The position numbers and the translations under genes were made by a program. 64,000 nt of DNA, taken from assembly GCF_918797505.1 (NCBI RefSeq), contig NC_092794.1, forward strand, positions 76,669,345 through 76,733,344, in the 5' to 3' direction. Below are positions 1 to 11,238 of this stretch, piece after piece. Below the pieces are notes generated by a model. The model was not told the origin of the DNA, made no database searches, and was given only the letters and a program-made list of their open reading frames with translations. Each line of letters begins with the position of its first letter. The first letter of the stretch is position 1. Origin of the DNA: Bemisia tabaci (lineage: Eukaryota; Arthropoda; Insecta; Hemiptera; Aleyrodidae).

Positions 1-2469
1 CTCGCCTTTTGATTGTAGGTCAAATGACTTTTCGATATCTTGATTTTTGAAGATGTGACATGCTCTCTGACCAACTTCCTTTGTTACACTTTAATTGCAA
101 ATCTCTGTCTCAATTTGTTCAAAAGTTATACGGGTGCGTCCCAGGAATATTGGGTCACTCTGTAATTTCGGAACCTTCATAGTGTCCAGTGTCGTGAACG
201 TGGGTGGCTTTACCATAGTTTATAGTAAATAATTTTTGTTACTTCTAATGATCGAAAGCTAAGTATTTAGCCCATTATAGTCGATCGGCAAAACAAGATC
301 GAAATTATAAAATAAAAAATTTCCCTTGATGAAGCGGCGGAAGTAGTACGTAAACAAAACAATAACAAGTAACTGTATAAAAAGTATTAATACCATTACG
401 ACATGGGCCTTATCATGCTTGTATGTGTATGGATCTAAAGGACTGAGGTCACGATGGAGAGTTATTAATTTCTTTTGCTTTAAAAATTGCCAACTCAAAT
501 AAGCCAATCAACCACCGAAGATATCACCGAAGATATGTGTCATACCTAATGTGTCTTAAAACAATTGGTTGAAAGGCCGTTGAAAATGGTGTAAGGATTG
601 AGCGGGTCAAAAAAATACCAGAAAAAATGAGCGTAGCCAAACAGTGATAAGTTTCCGAGGGACCAAAGAATATGGGATGACGGCTCAAAAATGGTGAAGA
701 AACATGTGCTAGACCTAAAAGGTTGGAGGTGATTGTACCGAGAGATCAAAGAATGAAAGGATCGAAAAGAAAGAGAAAATGGAATAATATATGCGGTTTT
801 CAAGTGAGAGACTATTTTTTATTGATCAGAAGGATCCTATCCTAGGTGATTTTATTTTTACCAGGCTCAAAGTGAGCCGGCTTCTACCATGGGTAGGAGA
901 CCTGAAGGGCCACCAGGCACGTAATGCGCCGGCTTCTGCTTTGCGCAGGAAAGTCAGAAGGACTTGAAATTTTGAATACTACTCTGTGTTGTTGCACTTA
1001 CTTTTACTCCGGATTCATAAATGAATCGGCTTCTCCGGTTGGTGGATTTGATACAAACGTGAATTTAGTTAGAGATGTCTTGAAATTTTTCCTGGGTGAA
1101 TTTAGATAGGACTGCCAAAAGTGGAATATTAAAGTTGATTTCGTGATGACCCTGGGAGATTAGCCGCTCCAATCGCTATAGATGAGTTGATTCAACTTGC
1201 TCGCCAAATTCGCTCCTTGACCTTGCTCGAGGAACTTGATTCTTGACTTGGGTTCGAGATTCCTTTCTGGCTGCTGCTTGAACTTGGTTGAGTCTTCGTT
1301 TCCTAGGTCTCGATTAGCTTGCTTCGCTGCTTGGTTGGATCTGGAGACTGAGTGTTGATCGGACGGCGCATCACTTAGAAGTGAGTTCAAGGAGCGCAGC
1401 GTCCCAGTATTTATACCGGTCGCGTGAGAGCGCTTTGCCGCGAGCTTGGCTGTGATTGGTCGACGCGCGCGCTGTGTGAGAAATTGGCGGGAGCACCGCT
1501 ATGCGAGTTTGAACTTGGCGGGCGCTGTGGAGACTAAGTTTTGAACGTTTTGAATTGCGCGCCCCCGCGCGGCTCGTGATTGGTGCGCTGCCTCGCGTTC
1601 ATTCTGAGGCCGGGGCCAATGGAATTCAGCGGAACTTATTGCTCCCGGGATCATCACTGTGATTGGATTTCTAATGATTATTAATTTTGTTCGTCACTGT
1701 GATTGGATTTCTAATGATTATTATTGTGTAGGTGAAACCGAACAAATGGATACATCTTAGGCAAAAGTTGAGCTATTAAAATGGAGAAATGACGAGAAGC
1801 GAGCCTTTCGATGAGGCACATGAAAGAGAGAGAACAGATGAGTGATTGTGAAGTGCAAATTGTAAATTATTTAATCGATGTAACATAGAATGAGCTCATC
1901 ACTGTTGAAAAGAGATCTCCAAGTCCGAACAGCAGCGCTCATTTGTTTCATGCTTCAGTGTGTTACTTTCTTAATTTTGTATTCTCAGTCTGTGGAATGA
2001 AGAGCATCCAGTGCAACTCAATCACGCGTGTTACTTCACTCAAACTAGCTGTTAAGTTAGCTCAAAGTTCGTTAATTTTCCTTCTTGTTTGTAGACATAC
2101 TAGGTACATACCAGTTTGTAGGTGCAGTTTTTCTTCAAGTGAGTGAACAATTGCATAACAAGAATTTGTTGGTTTAAAGAAGAAGAAGTGATCAGGAACG
2201 ACATAAATGTTCATAATCTCACATTGTGTGATGTTTGCAGTCTTTTCTACAACGCACTGCATCAAACCAATAACAAAATTAAGGGAAGTGGAAAGTAGAG
2301 TACCTGGAAAGTCCTATGTCGGCCCTTGTTAATTTATTCAACTTACGAATTTTTAAACCTTTTTCCCGACTATTTTTTGGTCGTCAATTACATGTATCTA
2401 CACTATGGCCATTTCGACTTCGTAAGCCATTGTCAGGTGTACATGTAAACTAAAAATGAAAATACCGTA

Positions 2470-2701
2470 AAAATTTCAGCTCAAAATATTCATTTTCGCT
2501 CGAGTTATCGAGTGGACAAGATTTGACCTCCCCCCACTTTCGAGCCCCACCCCTCAAAATCTTTTGCCTCAAATTTCAATTTTTTTTTCGCAGAATAGTA
2601 GTTCTAATGAGTCTCTACTAAATGCAAAAAAATTGGTCAAAATATCTTTCAACGTAAGAAAGATATAACTACTCAAAAATCGAAAAATCTTAAAAAGGCG
2701 G

Positions 2702-2755
<54 letters not shown>

Positions 2756-3480
2756 TCAGGATCGATGCTCTTTGAGCGAAAATTCTCGAAAATTACGAGG
2801 TCGTACCGTCTGCAATAGGTAGATATTTCTTCGAAATCTACCTAAAAAGTGAATTTTTTGGAAATATATGTAATTTCTGAACTCAGCTACCCTCAAGAGT
2901 CCTTGAAGACTTATATTGGACGGTTTAAACGTTCAATCTAATTTATTAACACCCAGATCCTGCTTTTTGGCGCTCAGAAATTGGTCGGGGCGCGGTGGGC
3001 GGAAACTTCAATCGCTCATAACTCTGGAACCGTTTGATTTTTCAGCTGAATGAACCATTTGTTGGATGCGGAAAAAGGCGAACATTTTAAAAAACTGGTG
3101 TTGGTTCAAATGAAAAATTAAGATCTTTGTGTATCCTTTGTTTAAAAGAAATTTTCTAGACTCAAAAACTGGAAAAGGCACGTACGTTAACTTGAAAATG
3201 TGATTTCGGGATTTTGATCTTTAAACTCTTTAAGTGTAAAATTGTCGACGATTATTTGCCCAAACCGGACCTCGATATCTTTCTTTGTTCGAGAGATATC
3301 GAAGTTCATAGGTTTTGACTTCCACCCCCCCCCCCCCCAGGGCCCCCCAAAATTTGTTGGAGATCTGATAATTTGGGAAAAGAAGCGCTCAAGTATTAGT
3401 AATCAATAGACAAAGTTTATAGAAATTCCAGAGGGGGAGGGGTGGGCGAAAAAAGTTGTTTTTGCATCAAGCTCTTTTTT
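2470..3480. repeat. Dispersed repeat, family shared with 43,685-45,153
   Basis: The stretch from about 2895 to 3480 matches 43945-44560 in order and orientation. Shared landmarks are a TTCTGAACTCAG segment, AACTTCAATCG followed by a CATAACTC(T/C)GGAACCGTTTG segment, TTGGATGCGGAAAAAG, a GATATCGA-type segment, a poly-C run and GGGAAAAGAAGCGCTC. No coding capacity is visible. It is probably a non-autonomous DNA element; its ends are not defined here. Confidence 0.7.
2703..2753. repeat. (TA)n microsatellite
   Basis: About 50 bp of pure alternating TA lies within an AT-rich part of the first visible intron. Confidence 0.95.
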
Positions 3481-3669
3481 TGAAAACATGTGATAGGTAC
3501 AATTGTCTACAAACCGTTTATAGAAGGTTACATTGCATTTAAGTGAGGCCAATATCTTTTCCTCTATATATTCCATTACCAAATTTGCTATCATGGCTGA
3601 AACAGGTCCTTCCATCGCAACATGTGATAAATGTGATGTGTATAAAGCCTGCCTGAGGATGTCCCCCAT
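3480..3669 (-). pseudogene. Reverse transcriptase fragment (Penelope-type)
   Basis: A short - strand frame reads MEGPVSAMIANLVMEYIEE followed by TFYKRFVDNC. This corresponds to the G-x-P-(I/V)-S region and the (Y/F)VDD motif of Penelope-like reverse transcriptases, with the second catalytic Asp replaced by Asn. It is a 5' and 3' truncated remnant and differs from the intact Penelope element at 11-13.6 kb. It stops where the poly-C-bearing repeat begins. A LINE-type RT is less likely, given the spacing of the motifs. Confidence 0.6.
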
Positions 3670-3734
3670 ATGGAACGAAACGTCGCAGAAAGGAATGAAT
3701 TACTATTTTGCTGCAAGCTGAAAATTAGGTGAAT

Positions 3735-3760
3735 TTTTATTTATTTATTTATTTATCTAT

Positions 3761-3811
<51 letters not shown>
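3735..3811. repeat. (ATTT)n microsatellite
   Basis: About 19 units of ATTT with a single imperfection (ATCT), about 110 bp upstream of the KR exon. Confidence 0.95.
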
Positions 3812-3924
3812 TCTGAGTTTCAGAGTCATCAAACGTCTCCTATACTAGACCGCAATTAAACTATTATTATTGCCTTGAATTTTGTACACCTAGTTTCAAT
3901 TAATTTTCTGTTCTTAACTTGCAG

Positions 3925-4249
3925 GTCCTCAAAGATGCATTGTTTGAGAATCAAACAGTGGAGGACTTCGAAGCATCGTCCGGGCCCAAAGCCAATGCCA
4001 CTATTTTCCTGGACAAATTGTCTCGTAAACTGTGTCCAGAACTCGAGCAGTTTGTAATTTTCTCATCAGTGAGCTGCGGTCGAGGTAATGCTGGACAGAC
4101 TAATTATGGACTATCCAATTCAGTCATGGAGCGGATTTGTGAGATGCGACATGCTGAGAGTTTGCCTGCCCTTGCAGTTGAGTGGGGAGCTGTTGGTGAA
4201 GTAGGACTTGTGGCAGACATGGCTGAAGATAATTTAGAAGTTATAATCG
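3925..4249 (+). CDS. FASN: Fatty acid synthase exon: end of ketoreductase (KR) domain
   Basis: First visible exon of a multi-exon animal fatty acid synthase; the gene is 5' partial because upstream domains lie outside the window. The acceptor is TTGCAG at 3919-3924 and the exon opens in phase 0; the donor is G|GTGAG, leaving phase 1. The roughly 108 residues are the C-terminal half of the NADPH-dependent ketoreductase domain. Visible are the FVIFSS strand with the catalytic Ser, the conserved GNAGQTNYG segment with the catalytic Tyr (about residue 61 of the exon), and the following LAVEWGAVGEVG segment. KR reduces the 3-ketoacyl intermediate bound to the ACP in the cytosolic FAS dimer. The family call is firm. 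Which FAS paralogue this is cannot be told here, because insects often have several. Confidence 0.93.
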
Positions 4250-5388
<1,139 letters not shown>

Positions 5389-5784
5389 TGAGAATTGACT
5401 AGCACATATGATTAAGAGCACATACTTGTTTGGTGCGGAATTTTCAGTAAAATTTTTAAAATTCTAAAATCCAAATCGAACGTTGTCACACCGTTCAATC
5501 TGATTCAATTGATTTCAGTGAAGCTTGGTTTCAGAGGTATTTGTTAATGGCAAATTCCATTTTTAGTTGAATTTTTGCCATCGAAAATCCAAGGTGGTTG
5601 ATATGGCTTAAAACCCTGCCTCAGCTCCTGTTTAATCGATTCTACTGAATCTTATCGGCAGGGGGTATTTCTTGACGAGAAACTCGACTTTTCAGTTCAA
5701 TTCCCAAAATCCCAGAATTCTAAATGAGGTATGTTGTCAAAAATCCTACCCAGGCGCCAATTCAATAAAGGGTGCAGGTTAGTA

Positions 5785-6240
5785 CACGGTGTCCCAGAGC
5801 ACCCGTACCAGGCCTTTTTCTCGGTTGATTTATGTCGGACGAAGTCCGAGACCGTGAGGGTAAATAGGGTATTGACCCCAAGGAATCCGAATTTCATGGT
5901 CTCGAAAACCTCCCAGCGCCCCTTGGGGGGTAAAAGGGGGGTCACGATCCTAAAAGTCTGTGTTTTCGATCAAATTCCGATTCGATTTCATTAGAATTGA
6001 AAATTACGGTAAACACGTGAAATCGACCCCTAAAAATCCATACTCGAACCACTTTACGCCTAAAAACGATCCCTTAAAAAGGGGGACTGCGGCCCCCTCA
6101 ATAATTTTCTATTGGTCAAAAGTTGACGCAGATTCTCCAGAAAAAGATGGTTTCCCAAGTAATTGACCCCAAGGAATCCGATTTTCATGGTCCCGAAACC
6201 CCCCTATCCTCCCTTGGGGTGTAAAATGGAGGACACCATT
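5785..6240. repeat. Partial copy of the CAGGGTGTTTCAGACC foldback family
   Basis: The segment from 5787 (CACGGTGTCCCAGAGC, then ACCCGTACCAGGCCTTTTTC) through about 6240 parallels the left arm of the element at 23314-24784, including the AATTGACCCCAAGGAATCCG and CCCCTTGGGG blocks. The opposite arm is missing, so this is a single-ended, diverged copy. A related tract (5600-5720) matches the tandem units at 62.3-63.5 kb. Confidence 0.65.
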
Positions 6241-6811
6241 TCCCCCGACTTTTGAAATTTTGCCTTCATTTCTTCCCCATCATCTTCCCCAAAATTACAC
6301 AGGAATCGATACTCCTAACTCGCTTTCTTAAGTAAAAATCTAAAAAATGTACCTTCCTGCCTCTCAAATTTAGCCACCGCATCTTGGATTCAGAGCACCC
6401 CCTTTGACCGGGGCGCTGTTTTGACATCATTAATGGAATCCACACCACACCAAAAATTACATAAGAAATGATACCTCACTGCCCAAAATCACGTAAAAAT
6501 CGAAAAATGGCCCATCCGCCTTTCAAAGTTGGCCGCCATCTTAAATTTGGGGTACCAGCTTTGACCCGGGGGCTTTTTTGACTTCATACTCGTATATGAA
6601 ATTTGCGACCAAAATTACATGGGAAATGATTCCCCACATGACACTATAGGAACATTTAGAATACCGAAATCCTAAATCAACGGCCTCAATTTGTACGCCA
6701 TTTTGAATTTTCGGCATGGGAGGGAGTTCCGGGGTCAGACCGTAGTAGACTTTTAGAATGTTGTTCAGGAGTACCTACTGATGACGTTTACGTAGGAAGA
6801 GTTTCTTATAA

Positions 6812-8300
6812 GTCCAGTAAACGAAGGCATATAGGATACGTCTCCGGCCGAAAACGAACATACGGCTGGATTTAGGCCCAATCGATTCTTCATATGAAAA
6901 GGAGTTTTTAGCCAAAAGTCCCCATGAGTCCCCTTAGGGAACTGCGCACAGTGGTCCGATGAAGTTGAAAATTGGGCATGTTTTCAAAAATTCACCACGA
7001 AGCGAGAAATGGACCTAGAGAGTTCAATTGTTTTTAAACTGTAGGTAATTGAGTCTTCTTTCCGAATAAACTATAGTTTTGAATGTCAAAGTAATTTAAA
7101 TATGAGTAAAATGGAAAGAAATTGAAAATTGAGAATTATTGACCGGCATTTTCTGTATTTACGTCCTTATGAAGACCCGGATCGAAAAATACCCTCAGTA
7201 AAAGTTGTAGATCGTTCTTTAAGCGTTGATTTGGTATATTACATCATAGGTTTATCTTTAAAATTGAGGGAGCAAAAGCGCAAAAACGGAGCGGGTCGGC
7301 GCGCGGCCGCCTATGTTTTGAATTGTAAACTGGCGATTTTAGGTGGCGGATGATGGCAGTGATGGTTAATACACCTCTGCTCGTCTATTTACGACCAAAA
7401 TCAATCATTTCCATTATAAAGGCTCTTTCCTAAAGCGCCATAGTTGCTAGTTTTCACTTTATTATTAAACGTCCACTAATTTGTTCTGGTAGCGATTCAA
7501 GTGATACTTACGGCTTTTTGGACTACATTTTAAAACTCCACCCCTTGTAAAGCAACAGTGCAACTACTTTTCAATCCCCTTTAGAATCAATTAACTGCCC
7601 TGATCCCCCCCCCCCCAATTTTCCAGAAAGTGACAGAGAAAGTGTGAAAACTGGCGACTTTATTTTTCTATTCAAAATTATTATTTTTTCTTGAAGTGGG
7701 AGGCTCACGTAAAACTTGACTTGACTCTCCTCCCCCTTCGTAAGATCCCGTGAGTCAAATTTAGACCAAACCCCTCCCCCCCTTTTTGAGTATCTTACGC
7801 AAGATTTGTATTTTAGGGTAATGTTTCAGGCTTGCACTCTTCAGTTGTGTACAAATTAACTTCTTTTTTTTTATTTCATGCGTTTTCTGTAAAGAGTTAC
7901 TTACCCTGGTAAAAATGATAGGTTGATAACAGTTGTAATCAGTAGCGGAAATGAACTGATATTAACTGATATCGACGGTTACCAACTGATATCAGTTGAA
8001 AGTCTACAGATATTTGATGAGTAACAGTTGGCACCAGTAGAGGTTACACTGATACCAACTGATACCAGTTGAAAGTCTACAGATATTTGATGATTGTCAG
8101 TTGGTACCAGTAGAGGTTGTACTGATACCAGATTATACTCAATAGATCTATGTTGAGCCTCAATAGGTAACAGTTGAAATTTGCTACGTATCACTTGAGG
8201 TTCAATTGATATCGGTCCAGCATGAACTTTCATCTGTTGAACATCAACTGATCCAAACAGATATTCAATAGACGTCAATTTAAGTTTAAACTCAGTCCAA
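6812..8300 (+). repeat. Left arm of a long inverted repeat
   Basis: The arm runs from about 6812 (GTCCAGTAAACGAAG) inward through CCGAAAACGAACATACGG, a region that can be read as MRIIDRHFLYLRPYEDP, and a poly-C tract near 7610, to ATTACCAGGG-type and CAACTGATACC-type sequences. The same sequence occurs in reverse between about 17610 and 14560, where it is split by a 1.7-kb insertion. The identical short ORFs at 7129-7353 (+) and 17058-17282 (-) are a direct consequence. I treat them as non-coding, because nothing in them resembles a protein family. Confidence 0.85.
7930..8290. repeat. CAACTGATACC-rich tandem region
   Basis: Dense, degenerate ACTGATA(C/T)C and its complement. It includes a direct duplication of about 72 bp: the unit starting CCAACTGATATCAGTTG at 7980 and again CCAACTGATACCAGTTG near 8053, each followed by AAAGTCTACAGATATTTGATG. 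A shorter region with the same motif lies at 14595-14780 in the opposite arm. Confidence 0.75.
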
Positions 8301-9700
8301 TGAGGCTACGTATGCATTTTAACAGGACGATCTGGTTGGCATGTTTGACAAGGCCCATTAGGCCACTTCATCAAGGCATCTAGACTTCAGGGCCACTACA
8401 TCAATAGAGATATTTATATTACTTTAATCCCTTTTCCATTCAATTTCTTTCTACGGTAGGTAAATGCATTATTTTATGGTTTTAAAATCTCGAATACCTT
8501 ATGCTGATTATTTGAAATTCTACGGCCGTTCAAAGATTATGTCACTTGCTAAAGAAATGAGGAGTTTAAGGACAGTGCAATACGTAGGTGGGTACCCAGC
8601 GCTGCTTGCTGTTACACAAAAATCGGTCCTTCACACCAGTTCCATGGGTTTGTCGGCACGGGAGCATGGATTTTATACCAAAAATTCTGTGCGATGCCTA
8701 CTTCAATTTGTTGTGATTTTGATCAGGAGAATCCCCCATGTAAAAGGGGGTATAATGTGTAATTTTTGAGCCGCTCCCATCGTAACTGATCTCATATTAC
8801 TAGATACGATATTTGGTTGATACTATCCCCAGTAAGAATTTTTTCCCCCTACAAAAAAGGAGATAAATTTTAACCTTTTTTTTTCTTAATAAGCCGTAAA
8901 CATTAATACAAAACATGTAATATTTATCCCATGGTTGACGGCTCTTAGAACGCTTTCACGTTTAAAAAAAACGTAAATTTATATACATTTCTATCTTTTT
9001 TACGTAAAAATGTCCTTAGGGCGTTAACCATGGAATCAATTCTACATCTTTTCAATTTTTTTCTCACGCCTGGTAAAATTACGTAAAAATATTGGAAACT
9101 AGCAGTCAACCCGCGCTTCGCGCGGCGATATTGCAGGAAACAAATCGGAATATCTCATAATATATGCGTATAACTTTTAATTCACTGATTTTATTTGGAT
9201 CGCTGGAAAATTAATGCATACTTCTATAATTTAGGACTGAGTCAGGGAAATATAAGGTTCGTTAAAAAGTAACCATCCCTAGTACCGTGTGACACTATTG
9301 TTAACGAAAAGTTTTTGTAACTTGTCAAAGAGGTTTTTGAATGATCCTCGAATAACTTTTGATGAGCTAGATGTAATGGTTGTATCGCAGCTCTTGCACT
9401 TCTGTTCGATATTGTCAAGAATCATCTGAATTTTAAAAAAGTGTCCGCTTGTTGGATACCCAATATGCTCATTCATGCATACAAGTAGAAGCGCATGAAA
9501 GCTTTAGCAGACATTTTGGAGATGAACCAAGAATTAGATGAAGAATTCATGACTTAAATCACGGCACCTTAATTACGGGATGACCTTAATTACGGCAACT
9601 ATGTATTGTCCATGAGATGCAGATGGACCCATTTCCTTAGCTCATCAAAAGTTATTCGAAGATCAATTTTATCAGCCACCCGTACGACCCACGTTTCTAG
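8300..9700. other. Intronic sequence without a recognised gene
   Basis: No protein family was recognised. A short GC hairpin (CGCGCTTCGCGCG, near 9112-9124) and a CCATGG-bounded inverted segment (about 8930-9035) are visible and look like small non-autonomous elements without clear ends. Confidence 0.5.
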
Positions 9701-9709
9701 TGACCCGTA

Positions 9710-9935
9710 CACTGAAAAAAAGTTCTGTTGTCACAAACCAGAATTTCTGGTTGTATTTCGCAACCAGATTTTCCGGTTGATTTAACCAGAATTACATTTG
9801 ACTCAACTAGAATTTGGTGGAGTCAACCAGACGTCTGGTTGAGTCAACTGTAATTCTGGTTGAATCATCCGGAAAATCTGGTTGCGAAATACAACCAGAA
9901 ATTCTGGTTTGTTACAACAGAACTTTTTTTCAGTG
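9710..9935. mobile_element. 226-bp palindromic MITE with TA target duplication
   Basis: The element is a near-perfect inverted repeat along its whole length. It starts CACTGAAAAAAAGTTCTG, ends with the complement, and is directly flanked by TA at 9708-9709 and 9936-9937. The interior alternates AACCAGA and TCTGGTT. The TA duplication suggests mobilisation by a Tc1/mariner-type transposase. No ORF belongs to it. Confidence 0.85.
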
Positions 9936-10163
9936 TACGTGCTTCGCACGTATGAAACATACAATCAGAGAAAACAGAATTCATCTCACAATAATCAATA
10001 ATTAGTAGAACATGAATCGTTTCGATGTATAATACCACATTATAATGCGGCGTTACTATTGTAATTAATTATAATGTATTAGGGGCATTATAAGTCTTTA
10101 TTACCACGTCGGAATGAAATGTTGTAGAATGAATTGAAAAGCATGTTGGCAAAATTTATTGAG

Positions 10164-10440
10164 AAAACCACTATTAAAACGACAACTACAGTTAATTTGA
10201 GTCCCACTGGAATTAATAGTTAAAAAATCCATGATTACACAACAAACCCACTATGAAAGCAACAACTAAAGTTCAGAAATAGTTAGGAAATCCATGATTA
10301 CACTAGAAAACCACTATTAAAACGACAACTACAGTTAAATTGAGTTCCACTGGAATTAATAGTTAAAAAATCCATGATTACACAAGAAACCCACTATGAA
10401 AGCAACAACTAAAGTTCAGATAATGGAAAATAACTGACCC
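10164..10440. repeat. Two tandem copies of a 143-bp unit
   Basis: AAAACCACTATTAAAACG occurs at 10164 and again at 10307, and the following sequence, including GGAATTAATAGTTAAAAAA and ACTATGAAAGCAACAACT, repeats in order. No coding sequence. Confidence 0.85.
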
Positions 10441-11064
10441 AAAACATTCAAAAAGATGTTATTTTCATCAGCTGCTCAGTTTAAAAAAAAAAAAAAAAAA
10501 ACAAAGTAAAAACGTTCGTGGGGAGGGGGGAAGGCGAATAAATATACGAGCAGTAAGCGTAGAAGAATAACTATGGAAACATAAGAAAGCTCAAAAACTT
10601 TCATCAGCTGATAATCGGATGAAACATAGAAAGGCCCGCAGTGTTGCCGTTCATAGCATAGAACAGCGGAAATCAAGGGCCAATTACGCGCGCAGCTAAA
10701 GGTATCCGACGGCCACCCGGCAACGGCCGCGTCAGGAAATATACCCGCACTGCTACGTCTCTCTTTCCAACACACACGGGCTTACGGGAATATCCGCGAC
10801 TTCCGACCGCGGTTACTCGCGAACGGACGGGCGGATCGCGAAAAGAAAGCTTATTGCACCCCTCGGGGACAGTACCCGTCGAACGGCTAAGTTCGCACCG
10901 ATTCCGACCGGTGGGAGCAGGGAGGCGAGCGTGATGGATGAGTGTATGATCAATGTATTTCCCTTTTATTAGTTAGATTACAATAACATTTACTTACGTA
11001 AAAAATATATTAAAAATAACGTAAAACTGAAGAAAAATAATCTTGGTACATCAAGTGTTTACAT

Positions 11065-11238
11065 TTAAGATTCTAAAAAATTTAAAAAACTTTTAAGACA
11101 ATTTTTGAACCACTCACTTGCATAAAATCTTCTTTTCACGGAAGCGGACGCGTTTCGGAGGTTACCTGCCCTCCATCATCGGCGCGACTGGTCAATTCCA
11201 ATCAGCTGATTTCGGTCCCGGATTATTTCCCGTCCCTC
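11065..11238 (-). repeat. PLE terminal repeat, 3' of the ORF (ORF-sense orientation)
   Basis: Inverted relative to 13402-13580. Read on the - strand it contains the last codons of the PLE ORF and then a hammerhead-like core at about 11141-11200, so the ribozyme would be transcribed in sense with the element. Confidence 0.85.

Larger units (their letters stand above)
1..3924. other. FASN intron sequence upstream of the first visible exon
   Basis: No host exon was recognised here. It includes a GC-rich block at about 1390-1640 that has a TATAAATA box on the - strand near 1406-1414 and a short - strand ORF below it, possibly a decayed LTR, which I cannot prove. It also includes a 30-bp tandem duplication (1654-1683 and 1694-1723), microsatellites, a dispersed repeat (2470-3480) and a reverse-transcriptase fragment. 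From 1 to about 840 I see nothing recognisable. Confidence 0.6.

Noticed and set aside
7129..7353. 74-codon frame with an exact mirror copy at 17058-17282 as a possible gene pair
   Set aside because: Both lie at the same place in the arms of the inverted repeat; no known family, no start context, and the duplication is explained by the repeat.
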